Numbered from the stretch's first letter, positions 9,291 to 19,227 are shown. The stretch is 64,000 nucleotides of DNA from Methanoregula sp. (GCA_028679075.1 JAJRCF010000006.1:1-64000), one strand, 5' to 3'. Numbers and translations are program-made. Notes: generated by a model not told the origin, from the letters alone.

Positions 9291-9536
9291 TTACTTTTCT
9301 TCAACAAACGTCTTCAGCTGGTCGATCATATATTTCTCAACGTTCCGGACCACGTCCAGTTTTCCGCGGAACGCGAGGAGTTCCCGCTCGTCGCCATCCA
9401 TATTGGCGAACTTGAGCCGTTCCTTGCGTTCGACAACCTTGACATCGAACTTCTCTGTCACGTCAACGATGATCTTTTGGGGTACGCCGGGCGGAATGAG
9501 AACATCGAATAACTTTTCGTCTTCTGTTTCGGTCAT
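9291..9536 (-). CDS. Conserved-looking small protein downstream of mmp14
   Basis: An 81-residue charged protein without membrane segments or cysteines. The family is not recognised. It begins 15 bp after the mmp14 stop with GGTGA upstream of its ATG, so it is almost certainly in the same transcript. Residues 9-35 resemble a beta-alpha-beta element (FDVLIPPGVPQKIIVDV) and the C-terminus is helical. Context suggests a role linked to methanogenesis marker 14, but that is inference. It converges on argF with a 24-bp gap. Confidence 0.75.
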   Translation of the reverse strand: MTETEDEKLFDVLIPPGVPQKIIVDVTEKFDVKVVERKERLKFANMDGDERELLAFRGKLDVVRNVEKYMIDQLKTFVEEK

Positions 9537-9551
9537 GACTGTTCACCAGAG

Positions 9552-10961
9552 TTATTTACCTATCTTTATCCGCCGGCTCATAATACATGGGCCCCCGCGG
9601 ACGCCCCCGATCGGGTTTTTAGGTTTGCCAAGGGAATTCATGCACCGTCCCATGAGTGCCGCGCCACGGGCCAGCCCGTCATCGACAAAGACAAGGTGAT
9701 CGTTCGGGTCATCGAAGAGGTTCCGCTCAATAATCCCGTCAAGGATATATTCGGGTTTCCGCCCGGAGATCGCGGCCCTCCCGGTGAAACCGATCGATGA
9801 ATTTTTCAGGACAAGACCCTCTTCGACAGCAACATCGACCAGGCGCAGCGCCATGCGGGTACAGACACGGTCAACCACTTCGTTCAGGGTCGACAGCGAG
9901 TATTTCTTATGGATTTCTGCACCTATCTCGATGAGCCGGGGGAGATCACTTGAGTTCTCCCCGCAGTCACACCCGATCATCGCAACACCGGACTCCTTTG
10001 CGATCCGGGCATTGACCGGAACACGCCCGAAGCGGTTTCGTTCCGGGGGAACAATACGGATATCGATATACTCGTGGCAGTGCTTCACATACTCGTCCAC
10101 GACACGCTGGTTACCCCTGCTGAACAACCCCCCCGAGACACTGTGTTCACCAAAGATATCGAGCGCGGTGCCCGTCCGCTGATGGACAAGACCCGTCCCC
10201 CGCACGATTGCATCCGGTATGGCCCCTGCAAGGCCGCAGAAGTTCCCGACGGTCTTTGCAAAAGGATTCGGTGCATCCGGAGGCACATCGCTCGTGATCC
10301 TCCCATCAAGGGTGGTGCCAAAATCGATCGTGACACAGGGATTGCGGAAATCGACCGGGGTCCATTTTGCCCCTTCCTTGATCCCGGCCATCGCGAGTTC
10401 CCCCTCCATCTCGTTTGCTACCATCTCGACACCGGTTGACCCGAGCGGGGGGATCACACCGGCAACAGCGCCGACAAATACCACCTTGTCGGCAAAGCTG
10501 AACGGCTGGAGTTTTGCGGACTGGTTCTCCTTTGACATCGGAGGCGTCATTTTACGGGGAGGGACCCCGGCAATAAGGCACCCATTTGCGAGTGCAATGA
10601 CAAAGTCCCCGACCTGGTCCGGGGATTCCATCTCTGCCACGACACCGGTACTGCGGACAACAAAATCCAGTTCGTCTTTTATATCCAGGTTGGCATCCTT
10701 GTGGCATTTGATCAGGGTATCGCGCACAAGCTCCGTAACAGCCTCGCGGGTCAGCTCGGTCCCGTCAAGCGTTGCGCCAAAGATGGTCTCACCCGGTTTC
10801 GGGGGACGGATATCCCGGCTCATGCTCACGGTTTTATTAATGACATACGACATCCCGGTCTCAAGGCTCACACCGGTAAGGATGCATTTCGTTGTTGTGT
10901 TGCCCATTTCAACGGATCCAACGATAAAATAGGGTTTGTTTTTATATTCGGGAATATTCAT
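9552..10961 (-). CDS. Methanogenesis marker protein 14
   Basis: Member of the methanogen-specific marker 14 family, whose function is not established. The N-terminal YFIVGSVEMGNTTTKCIL resembles the phosphate-1 loop of ASKHA-fold (sugar kinase/Hsp70-like) ATPases. VTIDFGTTLDGRIT resembles a second nucleotide-binding loop. The usual start is the ATG at 10961, giving 469 residues with GGGGCAGG upstream. An in-frame extension to 11105 is proline-rich and runs toward repeat DNA, so it is not accepted. It is first in a two-gene unit with the 81-residue protein. Confidence 0.9.
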   Translation of the reverse strand: MNIPEYKNKPYFIVGSVEMGNTTTKCILTGVSLETGMSYVINKTVSMSRDIRPPKPGETIFGATLDGTELTREAVTELVRDTLIKCHKDANLDIKDELDFVVRSTGVVAEMESPDQVGDFVIALANGCLIAGVPPRKMTPPMSKENQSAKLQPFSFADKVVFVGAVAGVIPPLGSTGVEMVANEMEGELAMAGIKEGAKWTPVDFRNPCVTIDFGTTLDGRITSDVPPDAPNPFAKTVGNFCGLAGAIPDAIVRGTGLVHQRTGTALDIFGEHSVSGGLFSRGNQRVVDEYVKHCHEYIDIRIVPPERNRFGRVPVNARIAKESGVAMIGCDCGENSSDLPRLIEIGAEIHKKYSLSTLNEVVDRVCTRMALRLVDVAVEEGLVLKNSSIGFTGRAAISGRKPEYILDGIIERNLFDDPNDHLVFVDDGLARGAALMGRCMNSLGKPKNPIGGVRGGPCIMSRRIKIGK

Positions 10962-11097
10962 GCCTGCCCCGTGGGTGATGGATGGCGGTGGCGGGCTCTC
11001 CACGATATGCGGTCTGGGTTTTATGAATCGGGAAAAAAAACTGGGGCACATATACTCCGAATCTTGTCTGGCACTCCATATAAGTTTCTGTTTGGTG

Positions 11098-11275
11098 AGT
11101 CTCACGGAACCTGAGGCGAACCAGGAGAAGAGCCATCAGGCTCTTCGACCAGCCAGATAGGAGGGTCTCACGGAACGTGAGGCGAACCAGGAGAATGCTG
11201 AGAGTCATCAGACTCGAAGCATGAGAAGACCGCAGGTCTTCGAAGAATTGCGGAGCAATTCTTCGACCAGTTTGT
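11098..11275. repeat. Direct repeat pair and palindromes upstream of mmp14
   Basis: A block beginning TCTCACGGAACCTGAGGCGA recurs 65 bp later with one change and continues into CCAGGAGAA, giving a direct repeat of about 32 bp (near 11098 and 11164). Between and after the copies are palindromes of the GAAGA/TCTTC family: GAAGAGCC/GGCTCTTC near 11131, GAAGACC/GGTCTTC near 11223, and GAAGAATTG/CAATTCTTC near 11239. There is no gene between 10962 and 11363. Confidence 0.7.
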
Positions 11276-11363
11276 GAAGGGGGACCTCACGCAAAGAATC
11301 GTGACTGCACCGGATAGAAAAATTCAGCAGGATGTGTGAAAAAATGAGAGAATCAGGTAAGAA

Positions 11364-12560
11364 TTACCTGCCCTTTTTGTTCTGCATCTGTTTTACCATG
11401 CGGGCCTGGATCCCGAAGTACTGCGAGACCCCGATCGCGTGGCACTGGTCGATGGATGCGCTGTCAAAAGAGACCATGTCACTGGAATAGATCGCATCGG
11501 GAGATGCCCTGCCGAGTATCCGTACACTGCCCTTGTACAATTCGAGGTCCACGGTCCCGTTCACCCGTTTCTGGGTGGTGTTGATGAATGCGTTCAGGGC
11601 TGCATAGAGCGGTTCGTAGACAAGCCCCCCGTAGGCGAGTTCAGACCACTTATCGTCCACCATTCGTTTGAACACGAGCTCCTCGCGGGTCAGGGTAAGG
11701 CTTTCGAGGTCCCGGTGGGCGGCAAGGATAACGGTGGCTGCGGGATGCTCGTAATTCTCGCGGGCCTTGAGACCGAGGATACGGTCCTCGATCATATCGT
11801 TGCGTCCTATGCCATGCTTTCCGACAATGACATTCAGTTTCTGGATTAACTCGTAGCCGTCATACTTCTTCTTATTCAGGGCAACAGGGATGCCTTCTTT
11901 GAATGTCAGGGTGAGCTTCTCCGGTTTTGCCGGGGCTTTCTCGGGTGAGACGGTCCAGAGGTAGATCTCCTCCGGCGGGTGATATGCGGGGTCCTCGAGC
12001 TTCCCTCCCTCGATACTCCTGCTCCAGCAGTTCTCATCCATGCTCCAGGGCTTGTCCTTCTTTACCGGAACCGGAATATTGTGCTTCTTTGCGTAATTGA
12101 TTTCCCAGTCACGAGTCAGGTTGAGTTCGCGTATGGGGGCAACGACTTCAAGACCGGCACCGCGGATGATGAAATCGAACCGGAGCTGGTCGTTTCCTTT
12201 CCCGGTGCACCCGTGCCCAATCGCCGTCGCCCCTTCCTTTCTTGCGACCTTGACGACCTCTTCAGCAATGAGGGGACGGGCAAGCGATGTCCCCATCGGA
12301 TAGCCTTCATAGGACCCGTTCGCCCTGATTGCCGGGAAGAGATGCTCTTCAACAAATTTTTTACGTGCATCGATGGTGTAGTGACGGTCAGCGAGTTTTT
12401 TTCCTTTTTTGGTCGCGACATCGATCTCCTCGTCGCGCTGGCCGACATTCACTGCCACCGTGACCACACGATCGTAGTCGTACCGTTCCTTTAAGAGCGG
12501 GATGCAGATCGAGGTGTCGAGCCCGCCGGAATATGCAAGAACAATAGTGCCTTTTCCCAT
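11364..12560 (-). CDS. argG: Argininosuccinate synthase
   Basis: Joins citrulline and aspartate using ATP, the step after ArgF. The N-terminal PP-loop [12 protein letters not shown] is intact, as is the family motif [16 protein letters not shown]. The 398 residues are full length. The ATG at 12560 has GGAGTGAAG upstream on its strand. It is monocistronic here, separated from the lipoprotein gene downstream of carB by about 170 bp. Confidence 0.96.
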   Translation of the reverse strand: MGKGTIVLAYSGGLDTSICIPLLKERYDYDRVVTVAVNVGQRDEEIDVATKKGKKLADRHYTIDARKKFVEEHLFPAIRANGSYEGYPMGTSLARPLIAEEVVKVARKEGATAIGHGCTGKGNDQLRFDFIIRGAGLEVVAPIRELNLTRDWEINYAKKHNIPVPVKKDKPWSMDENCWSRSIEGGKLEDPAYHPPEEIYLWTVSPEKAPAKPEKLTLTFKEGIPVALNKKKYDGYELIQKLNVIVGKHGIGRNDMIEDRILGLKARENYEHPAATVILAAHRDLESLTLTREELVFKRMVDDKWSELAYGGLVYEPLYAALNAFINTTQKRVNGTVDLELYKGSVRILGRASPDAIYSSDMVSFDSASIDQCHAIGVSQYFGIQARMVKQMQNKKGR

Positions 12561-12727
12561 ACTTCACTCCACTCACTATAGTGCGCTTAAATCATTCGCA
12601 GTACCAGCATATATGTTCAGGGGAAATATCCTGAAATTCCTGATACTGCATAGAATTATTTTCTGAATAATTTTGAAAGAACAAAAAAAGTTGTTCAGGC
12701 TGTTGAATCCTGAACCCGGGTATCGTG

Positions 12728-13231
12728 TTACGCTGAGACTACAATCTTCCCTTCGGTCTGGGGCTGGAAGGGTCCCGTGGTGTAATCGTATGAACCGGCT
12801 TTGTCAAATACAACTGAGTAACTACCACCGTAGGGAATGTCAACGGAGCTCATGGTACCAAAGTATGAACCCGTCTGTACATCGTTAGCCTGAATGAAGT
12901 GCGGCTTGTAGGGATCGGTGTTTGCCCAGACAACCTTAGTTCCGACTTTCACGTATGCCGTTGCATCGGGCATAATGTTCAGATCCTGGGTGAAGGTGAT
13001 CGTATAGGTTGGAACCGGCGCTACAGTAACCGTTGGTGTAACATTGGCGGTCGTGTTAACGACAACAACAACAACTTCCTTGGTGGGTACGGCGGTCGGG
13101 GCTGCGGTAGCGACAACAGTCGGGACCGCGGTCGGAGCGGTTGTGGCCGCAGGTGCTGCCTGTTGGGATGTGCATCCCGCAAGCAGGATCCCGATAAACA
13201 GGATTGCAAGAACAACAGATAATTTCTTCAT
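12728..13231 (-). CDS. Secreted lipoprotein with a cupredoxin-like domain
   Basis: Predicted 167-residue lipoprotein. A basic start and hydrophobic stretch lead to the lipobox LLAGC. A long Ala/Thr/Pro/Val spacer follows, then a domain of about 85 residues reading like a plastocyanin/cupredoxin fold (VWANTDPYKPHFIQ, then GSYDYTTGPFQPQTEGKI). The expected Cys-x-x-x-x-His-Met copper ligands near the C-terminus are absent, with Tyr-Thr-Thr-Gly-Pro there instead, so a blue-copper site is unlikely. The start chosen is MKKLSV at 13231. The extension to 13270 crosses the TATA box. Confidence 0.75.
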   Translation of the reverse strand: MKKLSVVLAILFIGILLAGCTSQQAAPAATTAPTAVPTVVATAAPTAVPTKEVVVVVVNTTANVTPTVTVAPVPTYTITFTQDLNIMPDATAYVKVGTKVVWANTDPYKPHFIQANDVQTGSYFGTMSSVDIPYGGSYSVVFDKAGSYDYTTGPFQPQTEGKIVVSA

Positions 13232-13252
13232 GCATCTTTTTTTGTTATTTCG

Positions 13253-13260
13253 GTATATAA
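13253..13260 (-). promoter_or_regulatory. TATA box of the cupredoxin-like lipoprotein
   Basis: TTATATACC on the minus strand, 22-30 bp before the chosen start. The spacing allows only a very short leader, consistent with the weak ribosome site. Confidence 0.5.
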
Positions 13261-13378
13261 GGATATTCAATTCTTTTGTAGAGTTATCCGGTCTTCACAA
13301 TATACGGACTGAATCCGTATTTTTATCATAAAATAAAAATAAGCCCGGAAAATGGAGTTTTTGCGAATAACTCCGCAA

Positions 13379-14278
13379 TTACTTCAGATAATGGCTGATG
13401 GGCTCAAGGGTCAGTTTCTCGCGCTTGATGGCATCAATGGCGAGTGCAGCAGCCCGCGCTGCCTGAAGGGTCGTAATATAGGGGATCTGGAAGTCTACTG
13501 CCGCACGCATGATCTGGTAATGGTCCTGGCGGGACTGCTTGTCCTGGGGGGTGTTGATGATGAGCCGGATCTCGCCATGCCGCATCATGTCGAGCACGTT
13601 AGGCGAGCCTTCCTGGACCTTCCGCACGAGGTTTGCCTCCACACCTGCTTCATGCAGGTAGTCTACGGTCCCTTCCGTTCCGAACAGGGTGAGGCCGAGA
13701 TCGCGTAATTTGCGGGCAATCGGTATTGCCTCCTCTTTCTGTTCCATATTCACTGAGATGAAGATGTTGCCTTTGAGGGGCAGCTCGTTATCGGCTGATA
13801 TGCAGGCCTTGTAAAACGCGAGCCCGAAATCGTAATCAATGCCCATGACTTCGCCGGTGCTCTTCATCTCGGGGCCCAGCATTGTATCGACCCCGCTGAG
13901 CTTGCTGAACGGCAGCAACACTTCCTTTACCGCGACATGGCGGATCTCGCGCTCCTTGTACCCGAGATCGCGCAGTTTCTTGCCGACCATGACCTTTGCG
14001 GCGATCTTCGCGACCGGGATCCCGGTTGCCTTTGAGACGAACGGTACGGTGCGGCTTGCCCGGGGGTTTGCTTCCAGGATATAGACCACATTGTCCTTGA
14101 CCGCCATCTGGAGGTTGACCAGGCCTACAACGCCAAGCCCGAGGGCGAGTTTCCTTGTGTATTCCCGGACGGTATCGATAATGGAAGGCGGGAGTGACTG
14201 GGTCGGGATGACACAGGCAGAGTCCCCCGAATGGATGCCGGCCTGTTCGATGTGCTCCATGATGCCGCCGATCAGGAC
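13379..14278 (-). CDS. carB: Carbamoyl phosphate synthase large subunit, C-terminal part (after in-frame TAG)
   Basis: Continues the carB frame directly after a TAG at 14279-14281. It encodes the rest of the second ATP-grasp domain (VLIGGIMEHIEQAGIHSGDS, then ILEANPRASRTVPF) and the MGS-like allosteric domain (GTEGTVDYLHEAGVEANLV). With the upstream part it totals about 1,050 residues, the normal length of one-piece CarB. The nearest ATG (14260) has no clear ribosome site. The break falls inside a domain, unlike the natural carB1/carB2 split of some methanogens. The possible causes are a nonsense mutation, a base-calling error or read-through. Confidence 0.85.
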   Translation of the reverse strand, partial: VLIGGIMEHIEQAGIHSGDSACVIPTQSLPPSIIDTVREYTRKLALGLGVVGLVNLQMAVKDNVVYILEANPRASRTVPFVSKATGIPVAKIAAKVMVGKKLRDLGYKEREIRHVAVKEVLLPFSKLSGVDTMLGPEMKSTGEVMGIDYDFGLAFYKACISADNELPLKGNIFISVNMEQKEEAIPIARKLRDLGLTLFGTEGTVDYLHEAGVEANLVRKVQEGSPNVLDMMRHGEIRLIINTPQDKQSRQDHYQIMRAAVDFQIPYITTLQAARAAALAIDAIKREKLTLEPISHYLK

Positions 14279-16546
14279 CTACTCGCCATCGCAGACGGCA
14301 TCGACATCGAGTTCGATTGCATTCTGGAGGTAGGAGTCGATCAGTACCGGGTGGTTCCTGCTGACACGGACCGCTTCTTTCATGTACGTCTCGAGTTCGT
14401 GTTCATCGTGGACGATCTCCATCGCACGACCCCCGAGGACGTAGGAAGGCCTGACCAGGACCGGGTACCCGATCTTCTCTGCCATCGCATGTGCTTCACT
14501 CTCGGAATAGGCAGAACTGTTTGCAGGGCAGGGGATGTTGAGTTTCTTTAAGAGCACGCTGAACCGGTCGCGATCCTCGGCAATGTCCATGGCATCGGGG
14601 CTGGTCCCGAGAATGCGGGTGGAAAGGCCGAGGCGCTGCATCTCTTTCTCAATGGGCACGGCAAGGTTGACCGCGTTCTGCCCGCCGAACTGGACCATGA
14701 CGCCGAAATACCGGTCGGTTTTTAAAATGTTGATGACGTCCTCGAGCTGCATCGGCTCGAAGAAGAGGCGGTCCGATGTATCAAAATCCGTGGAAACGGT
14801 CTCCGGGTTGTTGTTGACGATGTGGACCTCCACGCCCTCTTCCTCCTTCAGCGCCTTAACCGCATGGACCGTGCAGTAATCAAATTCAATACCCTGGCCG
14901 ATCCGGATTGGCCCGGATCCTAGTATGAGTACTTTCTTTGTGTCTGTTGGTACGATCTCAGAGTCTGTTTCATACGTGGAGTAGAAATACGGGGTTTTGG
15001 CCGGGAATTCAGCGGCACACGTGTCAACCATCTTATAGGCAGGGGTACCGGTAATGGCATCGATTTCCTGCTGTGTTTTCCCGCTGATCTGGGCAATATC
15101 CGCGTTGGAAAACCCGTACCCTTTCGCCCGGATAACATCCTCCCTGCTGCAGGTTCCTGAGGCAAGGCGTTTTTCCTGTTCAACGATATTTTTGATCTTT
15201 TCCAGGAAGAACGGCGTGATTGCAGTAAGCTGGACGATCTCGTCAATCGTAAAGCCCTGGCGGAGCGCATCGAAGAGACAGTGGAAGCGTTCGTCCGTGG
15301 GTCTGGACAGGATCATGCGGATCTCGCTTGGGCTCGTGTGGGTCTGGACATCGGTATCGAGCGACCTCTTGGCCTTCATGAAGGCCTCTTCGATGGTCCT
15401 CCCGATTGCCATTACTTCCCCGGTACTCTTCATGGCAGTGGTAAGTGTCCGGTCGGCACCCTTGAACTTGTCGAACGGCCAGCGGGGAACTTTAACAACG
15501 ATATAATCGATAGCCGGCTCAAAAGACGCCGGAGTGCAGCCGGTTACGGTGTTAGTGATCTCGTCAAGCCGCAGGCCGATGGCGATCTTTGCCGCCACCC
15601 GTGCAATCGGGTACCCGGTGGCCTTGGATGCAAGTGCCGATGAGCGGGAGACCCGGGGGTTGACCTCGATGACGCGGTATTCCCCGTTCAGGAAAGCGAA
15701 CTGGACATTACAGCCACCCTGGACATCGAGTGCCCGGATGATCTTGATAGCGGCGCTGCGCATCATCTGGAACTCGTCGTCACGGAGGGTGAGGATTGGT
15801 GCAACGACCACACTCTCGCCCGTGTGGATGCCCATCGGGTCGACATTTTCCATACCGCAGATGATGATGCAGGTGTTGGCCGAATCGCGCATGACCTCGA
15901 ACTCGATCTCTTTCCAGCCGAGCACGCTCTCTTCGATAAGGACCTGGTGGATGCGTGAACGTGAGAGTCCCAGTTCAACGATGCGGGTGAGTTCCTCGCG
16001 GGTCCGGGCAATCCCGCCCCCTGCACCACCCATTGTGTACGCGGGCCGGACTACGGCCGGGAGCCCGATGGCCGCGATCGCATCGTCGATCTGGTTCAGG
16101 CTGGTCAGGATGACGCTCTTCGGGACCGGTTCGCCGATCTGCTGCATGAGGTCCCGGAATTTTTCCCGGTCCTCTCCTTTGTAGATCGCTTCGAGGGGGG
16201 TCCCGAGGATCTCAACGTCCTTCAATGCCCCCATTTCAGCGAGCTCTGCAGTCATGTTGAGGCCGGTCTGGCCCCCCATGCCCGAGAGGATCCCGTCAGG
16301 CTTCTCCTTTGCGATGATCTTCGCGATGATGTCCGATCGGAGGGGTTCGATGTAGACGGCATCGGCCATCTCCGGGTCTGTCTGGATGGTGGCAGGGTTG
16401 GAGTTGACGAGAACGACCCTGACGCCCTCTTCCCGCATGGCACGGCATGCCTGGCTCCCGGAGAAGTCGAACTCCGCGGCCTGGCCGATCTGGATCGGGC
16501 CCGATCCGATGATCAGGACCTTCTTGATATGCATCTTCTTGGGCAT
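14279..16546 (-). CDS. carB: Carbamoyl phosphate synthase large subunit, N-terminal part (ends at TAG)
   Basis: Makes carbamoyl phosphate from bicarbonate, ATP and ammonia delivered by CarA, for arginine and pyrimidine synthesis. The first ATP-grasp half ([50 protein letters not shown]), the oligomerisation region and the start of the second half ([19 protein letters not shown]) are intact. The 755-residue ORF then stops at TAG after AVCDGE, where homologues run on into VLIGGIMEH. The frame continues unchanged beyond the stop. It overlaps carA as TAATG, with GGAGG upstream. Confidence 0.9.
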   Translation of the reverse strand: MPKKMHIKKVLIIGSGPIQIGQAAEFDFSGSQACRAMREEGVRVVLVNSNPATIQTDPEMADAVYIEPLRSDIIAKIIAKEKPDGILSGMGGQTGLNMTAELAEMGALKDVEILGTPLEAIYKGEDREKFRDLMQQIGEPVPKSVILTSLNQIDDAIAAIGLPAVVRPAYTMGGAGGGIARTREELTRIVELGLSRSRIHQVLIEESVLGWKEIEFEVMRDSANTCIIICGMENVDPMGIHTGESVVVAPILTLRDDEFQMMRSAAIKIIRALDVQGGCNVQFAFLNGEYRVIEVNPRVSRSSALASKATGYPIARVAAKIAIGLRLDEITNTVTGCTPASFEPAIDYIVVKVPRWPFDKFKGADRTLTTAMKSTGEVMAIGRTIEEAFMKAKRSLDTDVQTHTSPSEIRMILSRPTDERFHCLFDALRQGFTIDEIVQLTAITPFFLEKIKNIVEQEKRLASGTCSREDVIRAKGYGFSNADIAQISGKTQQEIDAITGTPAYKMVDTCAAEFPAKTPYFYSTYETDSEIVPTDTKKVLILGSGPIRIGQGIEFDYCTVHAVKALKEEEGVEVHIVNNNPETVSTDFDTSDRLFFEPMQLEDVINILKTDRYFGVMVQFGGQNAVNLAVPIEKEMQRLGLSTRILGTSPDAMDIAEDRDRFSVLLKKLNIPCPANSSAYSESEAHAMAEKIGYPVLVRPSYVLGGRAMEIVHDEHELETYMKEAVRVSRNHPVLIDSYLQNAIELDVDAVCDGE

Positions 16547-17601
16547 TATCCGAGCCTCCGGAATACACCGTCAAAATAGTGACATTCAGTATCCTGGGGC
16601 CCTGCATGGGCTTCCGGATGGAACTGGACACAGTTGATCTTTAAGTCCTCGTTCTCGAATCCCTCAACGGTCCCGTCATTGGCGTTGACAAACGTGACCT
16701 CGCACCCTTCCGGCAGGGAATCCGCGTCAACTGCAAAACCGTGGTTCTGGGTCGTGATGAAGATCCTGCCGTCATAATACTTGACCGGCTGGTTGGCCCC
16801 GCGGTGCCCGAACTTGAGCTTGTACGTGTCCCCCCCAAGGGCAAGTGCCGAGATCTGGTTGCCCATGCAGATGCCAAAGATCGGAAGTTCACCGATACAC
16901 TTTTTCACGGTTGCGATGGTTGCTGCTGCCTGTTTCGGGTCGCCGGGCCCGTTGGTGATGAAGAGGCAGTCGGGCTCGCACCCGAAGATCTCGTCATGGG
17001 TGGCATTGTGGGGGAAGATGTAGAGATCGCCTTTTCTCCGCGTGAGGCTGGTGAGGATATTGGTCTTGAGGCCGAGGTCGATGATGGCAACCCGTTTTCC
17101 CTTTCCCGGGATCCGGTAGGGTGCCTTGCAGGAAACCTCGGGAATCGGGTTGCATTCAGTGACAGAAGGGGTCTTTCTGGCGAGTTTTACGGCATATTCT
17201 CCATCATCGCTGCCGACAACGAGTGCTGCCCGCATGGTGCCGTGGACGCGGGTCTTGATCGTGAGGCTGCGGGTATCCACACCGGACATCCCGAGCAGTT
17301 TCTTCTGTTCGAAATATTCGCGGATTGCTGGTTTTATATCGGGTGCGTCGCAGATCTCGCGGCAGATCGTCCCAAGCACCTTGATACTCTGGCTCTGCAT
17401 ATTCTGCACATCGACACCATAATTCCCGATTGTCGGGAATGTGAACATAAGGATCTGGCCAAAGTAACTGGGGTCCGAGAGTGCCTCCATGTACCCGGTC
17501 ATCAGGGTGTTGAAGACGAGTTCCCCGGAACATTCGCCCTCAACACCGAATCCATTTCCTGTAACATACTGCCCGTCCTCAAGACCCAGAACCGCCTTCA
17601 T
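16546..17601 (-). CDS. carA: Carbamoyl phosphate synthase small subunit
   Basis: Glutamine amidotransferase that supplies ammonia to CarB. The C-terminal class I amidotransferase domain has the nucleophile elbow GICMGNQ and the His-Glu pair in [13 protein letters not shown]. The N-terminal domain has the typical [15 protein letters not shown] and GVDTRSL motifs. It has 351 residues, full length. A GAAGGGGT ribosome site precedes the ATG. The stop overlaps the carB start, so the subunits are co-translated. Confidence 0.96.
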   Translation of the reverse strand: MKAVLGLEDGQYVTGNGFGVEGECSGELVFNTLMTGYMEALSDPSYFGQILMFTFPTIGNYGVDVQNMQSQSIKVLGTICREICDAPDIKPAIREYFEQKKLLGMSGVDTRSLTIKTRVHGTMRAALVVGSDDGEYAVKLARKTPSVTECNPIPEVSCKAPYRIPGKGKRVAIIDLGLKTNILTSLTRRKGDLYIFPHNATHDEIFGCEPDCLFITNGPGDPKQAAATIATVKKCIGELPIFGICMGNQISALALGGDTYKLKFGHRGANQPVKYYDGRIFITTQNHGFAVDADSLPEGCEVTFVNANDGTVEGFENEDLKINCVQFHPEAHAGPQDTECHYFDGVFRRLG

Positions 17602-17752
17602 GAATTACCCCTTCACGATTTCCATAATAGATATGCCTGAATGGTTATTAACGATAGTGCAGGCAGGATTTGGACCGGCCGGGAAAAGCCGGGGCCCTCT
17701 TTTTCCTTATACCATTATCTGCCGATCAGGGAGTCCTGCCACGATAAACATG

Positions 17753-17760
17753 CATATAAG
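17753..17760 (+). promoter_or_regulatory. TATA box of the ferritin-like gene
   Basis: CATATAAG about 53 bp before the ATG at 17813. The expected transcript start near 17785 leaves a leader with the ribosome site GAGGTGAAT. Confidence 0.55.
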
Positions 17761-17812
17761 CGATGCATTCCGATATTGGATCGTTACCAGAATGGAACAG
17801 AGGTGAATCAGA

Positions 17813-18310
17813 ATGGGAACACAAGGACAGAAAATTGTTGGAAGTGATGTCAAGGATTTTGTCGGCCTGCTCAACAAGGCATACTGCGATGAATGGCTCG
17901 CCTACTACCAGTACTGGATTGGCTCAAAAGTTGTCAAGGGCCCAAACAAGGAAGCGGTTATTGCAGAACTCACCCTCCACGCAACCGAGGAACTGAACCA
18001 TGCGACCCTTCTCACCACCCGTATCATCCAGCTGGGAGGGACCCCGGTAACGAAGCCGCAGGACTGGTATAAGTTCACCAACTGCGGGTACGATGCTCCC
18101 GATGACCCGTTCATCGTCAAGGTACTCGAACAGAATATCAAAGGCGAGCAGTGCGCCATCAGGACGTACAACTCACTGATGAAGAAGATCAAGGACAAGG
18201 ATCCGGTCACCTATAATATCCTCCTCACGATCCTCTCGCAGGAAGTGGAGCACGAGGAAGATCTCCAGGCCCTGTTAGAGGATGTAGAGATCATCATGAA
18301 GAAGAAGTGA
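17813..18310 (+). CDS. Ferritin-like diiron protein
   Basis: A 165-residue four-helix-bundle protein of the ferritin/DPS-like class. Candidate diiron ligands are spaced as in ferritins: Glu27 (CDEWLAYY), Glu60 and His63 (TEELNHA), Glu112 (KGEQCAI), and Glu144 with His147 (SQEVEHEED). Such proteins store iron or remove peroxide. It has its own promoter and a GAGGTGAAT ribosome site. It lies upstream of a glutaredoxin and a ferredoxin-dependent disulfide reductase, which suggests an oxidative-stress or iron-homeostasis role. That role is inferred. Confidence 0.85.
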   Translation: MGTQGQKIVGSDVKDFVGLLNKAYCDEWLAYYQYWIGSKVVKGPNKEAVIAELTLHATEELNHATLLTTRIIQLGGTPVTKPQDWYKFTNCGYDAPDDPFIVKVLEQNIKGEQCAIRTYNSLMKKIKDKDPVTYNILLTILSQEVEHEEDLQALLEDVEIIMKKK

Positions 18311-18370
18311 TGGTACCGCCATCACCCTTTTCTTGTTACGGCTCCCCGTAAAAACGGGCATAATCCCCGG

Positions 18371-18379
18371 TTATAAATA
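18371..18379 (+). promoter_or_regulatory. TATA box of the glutaredoxin-FTR operon
   Basis: TTATAAATA, 43 bp before the glutaredoxin ATG and downstream of the ferritin-like stop. It supports a separate two-gene transcript. Confidence 0.6.
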
Positions 18380-18421
18380 GTTCGTATCGCAATCTCCTTT
18401 CATACAAAGGACGGCTTTTTT

Positions 18422-18703
18422 ATGGCAACCGAACATGTGAACGGGAAGAACCGGGGGAAAGTTATGCTCTACGCACTCTCTACCTGCGGGTGGTGCGCAA
18501 AGACCAAGGACCTCCTGCGCCAGATCGGCGTTGAATTTGACTATGCGTATGTCGACCTGCTTGACGGGAAGGAACAGGACGACGCCATCACGATGGTAGA
18601 GAAGTTCAACCCGTCCGGTTCATTCCCCACACTTGTTATCGATAATAAAAAGACCATCATCGGGTTCCGTGAGCAGGAGATACGGGAGGCTCTCGGAGCA
18701 TGA
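18422..18703 (+). CDS. Glutaredoxin-like protein
   Basis: A 93-residue thioredoxin-fold protein with the redox pair Cys22-Gly-Trp-Cys25 and the cis-proline block GSFPTLVID. It transfers electrons by dithiol-disulfide exchange. Its stop overlaps the start of the ferredoxin-thioredoxin reductase subunit (ATGA), so it is probably that enzyme's direct substrate. Related pairs in methanogens feed ribonucleotide reductase or other thiol enzymes, but the target here is not visible. Confidence 0.88.
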   Translation: MATEHVNGKNRGKVMLYALSTCGWCAKTKDLLRQIGVEFDYAYVDLLDGKEQDDAITMVEKFNPSGSFPTLVIDNKKTIIGFREQEIREALGA

Positions 18704-19227
18704 ATTTTACGGGTATCAGCGAGCAGGAGGTTGACCGGGCATATGAGGTCCTGAAGAAGGATGCCATTGACGGGGGGTACCGGTTAAACCCGGATGCGGA
18801 GTTTGTGAAAAACCTGATCCGGGGCCTGCTCCGGAACGAACAGCGGTACGGGTACCGTGCATGCCCCTGCCGGTTAGCGTCCGGGAAAAAGGAGGAAGAT
18901 CTTGATATTATCTGTCCCTGCGATTATCGCGACTCCGATGTTGAAGAGTACGGGGCCTGCTATTGTGCCCTGTATGTGAACGATGCAATTGCAACCGGGA
19001 CACAGCAGGTGGCTCCGGTCCCCGAACGACGGCCACCCCGTTCGGAACGCGGAAAGACCAAAAAGAGTGCCGTCCACACCGTCCCTGTCAGCCCATCACC
19101 TCTCTTTACGCTTCCTCTCCCGGTCTGGAGGTGCAAGGTGTGCGGGTATCTCTGTGCACGGGAGCAGCCCCCGGGTATCTGCCCTGTCTGCAAGGCAAAG
19201 AAGGACCGGTTCGAGCGGTTCATCTGA
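18700..19227 (+). CDS. Ferredoxin-thioredoxin reductase catalytic subunit fused to a rubredoxin domain
   Basis: Reduces a thioredoxin-like disulfide with ferredoxin electrons through a 4Fe-4S cluster. Residues 1-95 carry the three Cys-x-Cys pairs: C55/C57 (CPC), C72/C74 (CPC) and C87/C89 (CYC). A Pro/Arg/Ser linker of about 45 residues follows. The C-terminus is a rubredoxin-like iron site, C145-x2-C148 (WRCKVCGY) and C161-x2-C164 (GICPVC). The fusion is of a type known in methanogens. No variable FTR subunit is adjacent. The start overlaps the glutaredoxin stop. Confidence 0.9.
   Translation: MNFTGISEQEVDRAYEVLKKDAIDGGYRLNPDAEFVKNLIRGLLRNEQRYGYRACPCRLASGKKEEDLDIICPCDYRDSDVEEYGACYCALYVNDAIATGTQQVAPVPERRPPRSERGKTKKSAVHTVPVSPSPLFTLPLPVWRCKVCGYLCAREQPPGICPVCKAKKDRFERFI

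Noticed and set aside
14279..14281. Pyrrolysine insertion at the carB TAG
   Set aside because: Nothing in the window (no pylT or pylS, no methylamine genes) supports pyrrolysine use, and CarB has no need for it at this site. Kept only as one test to run.
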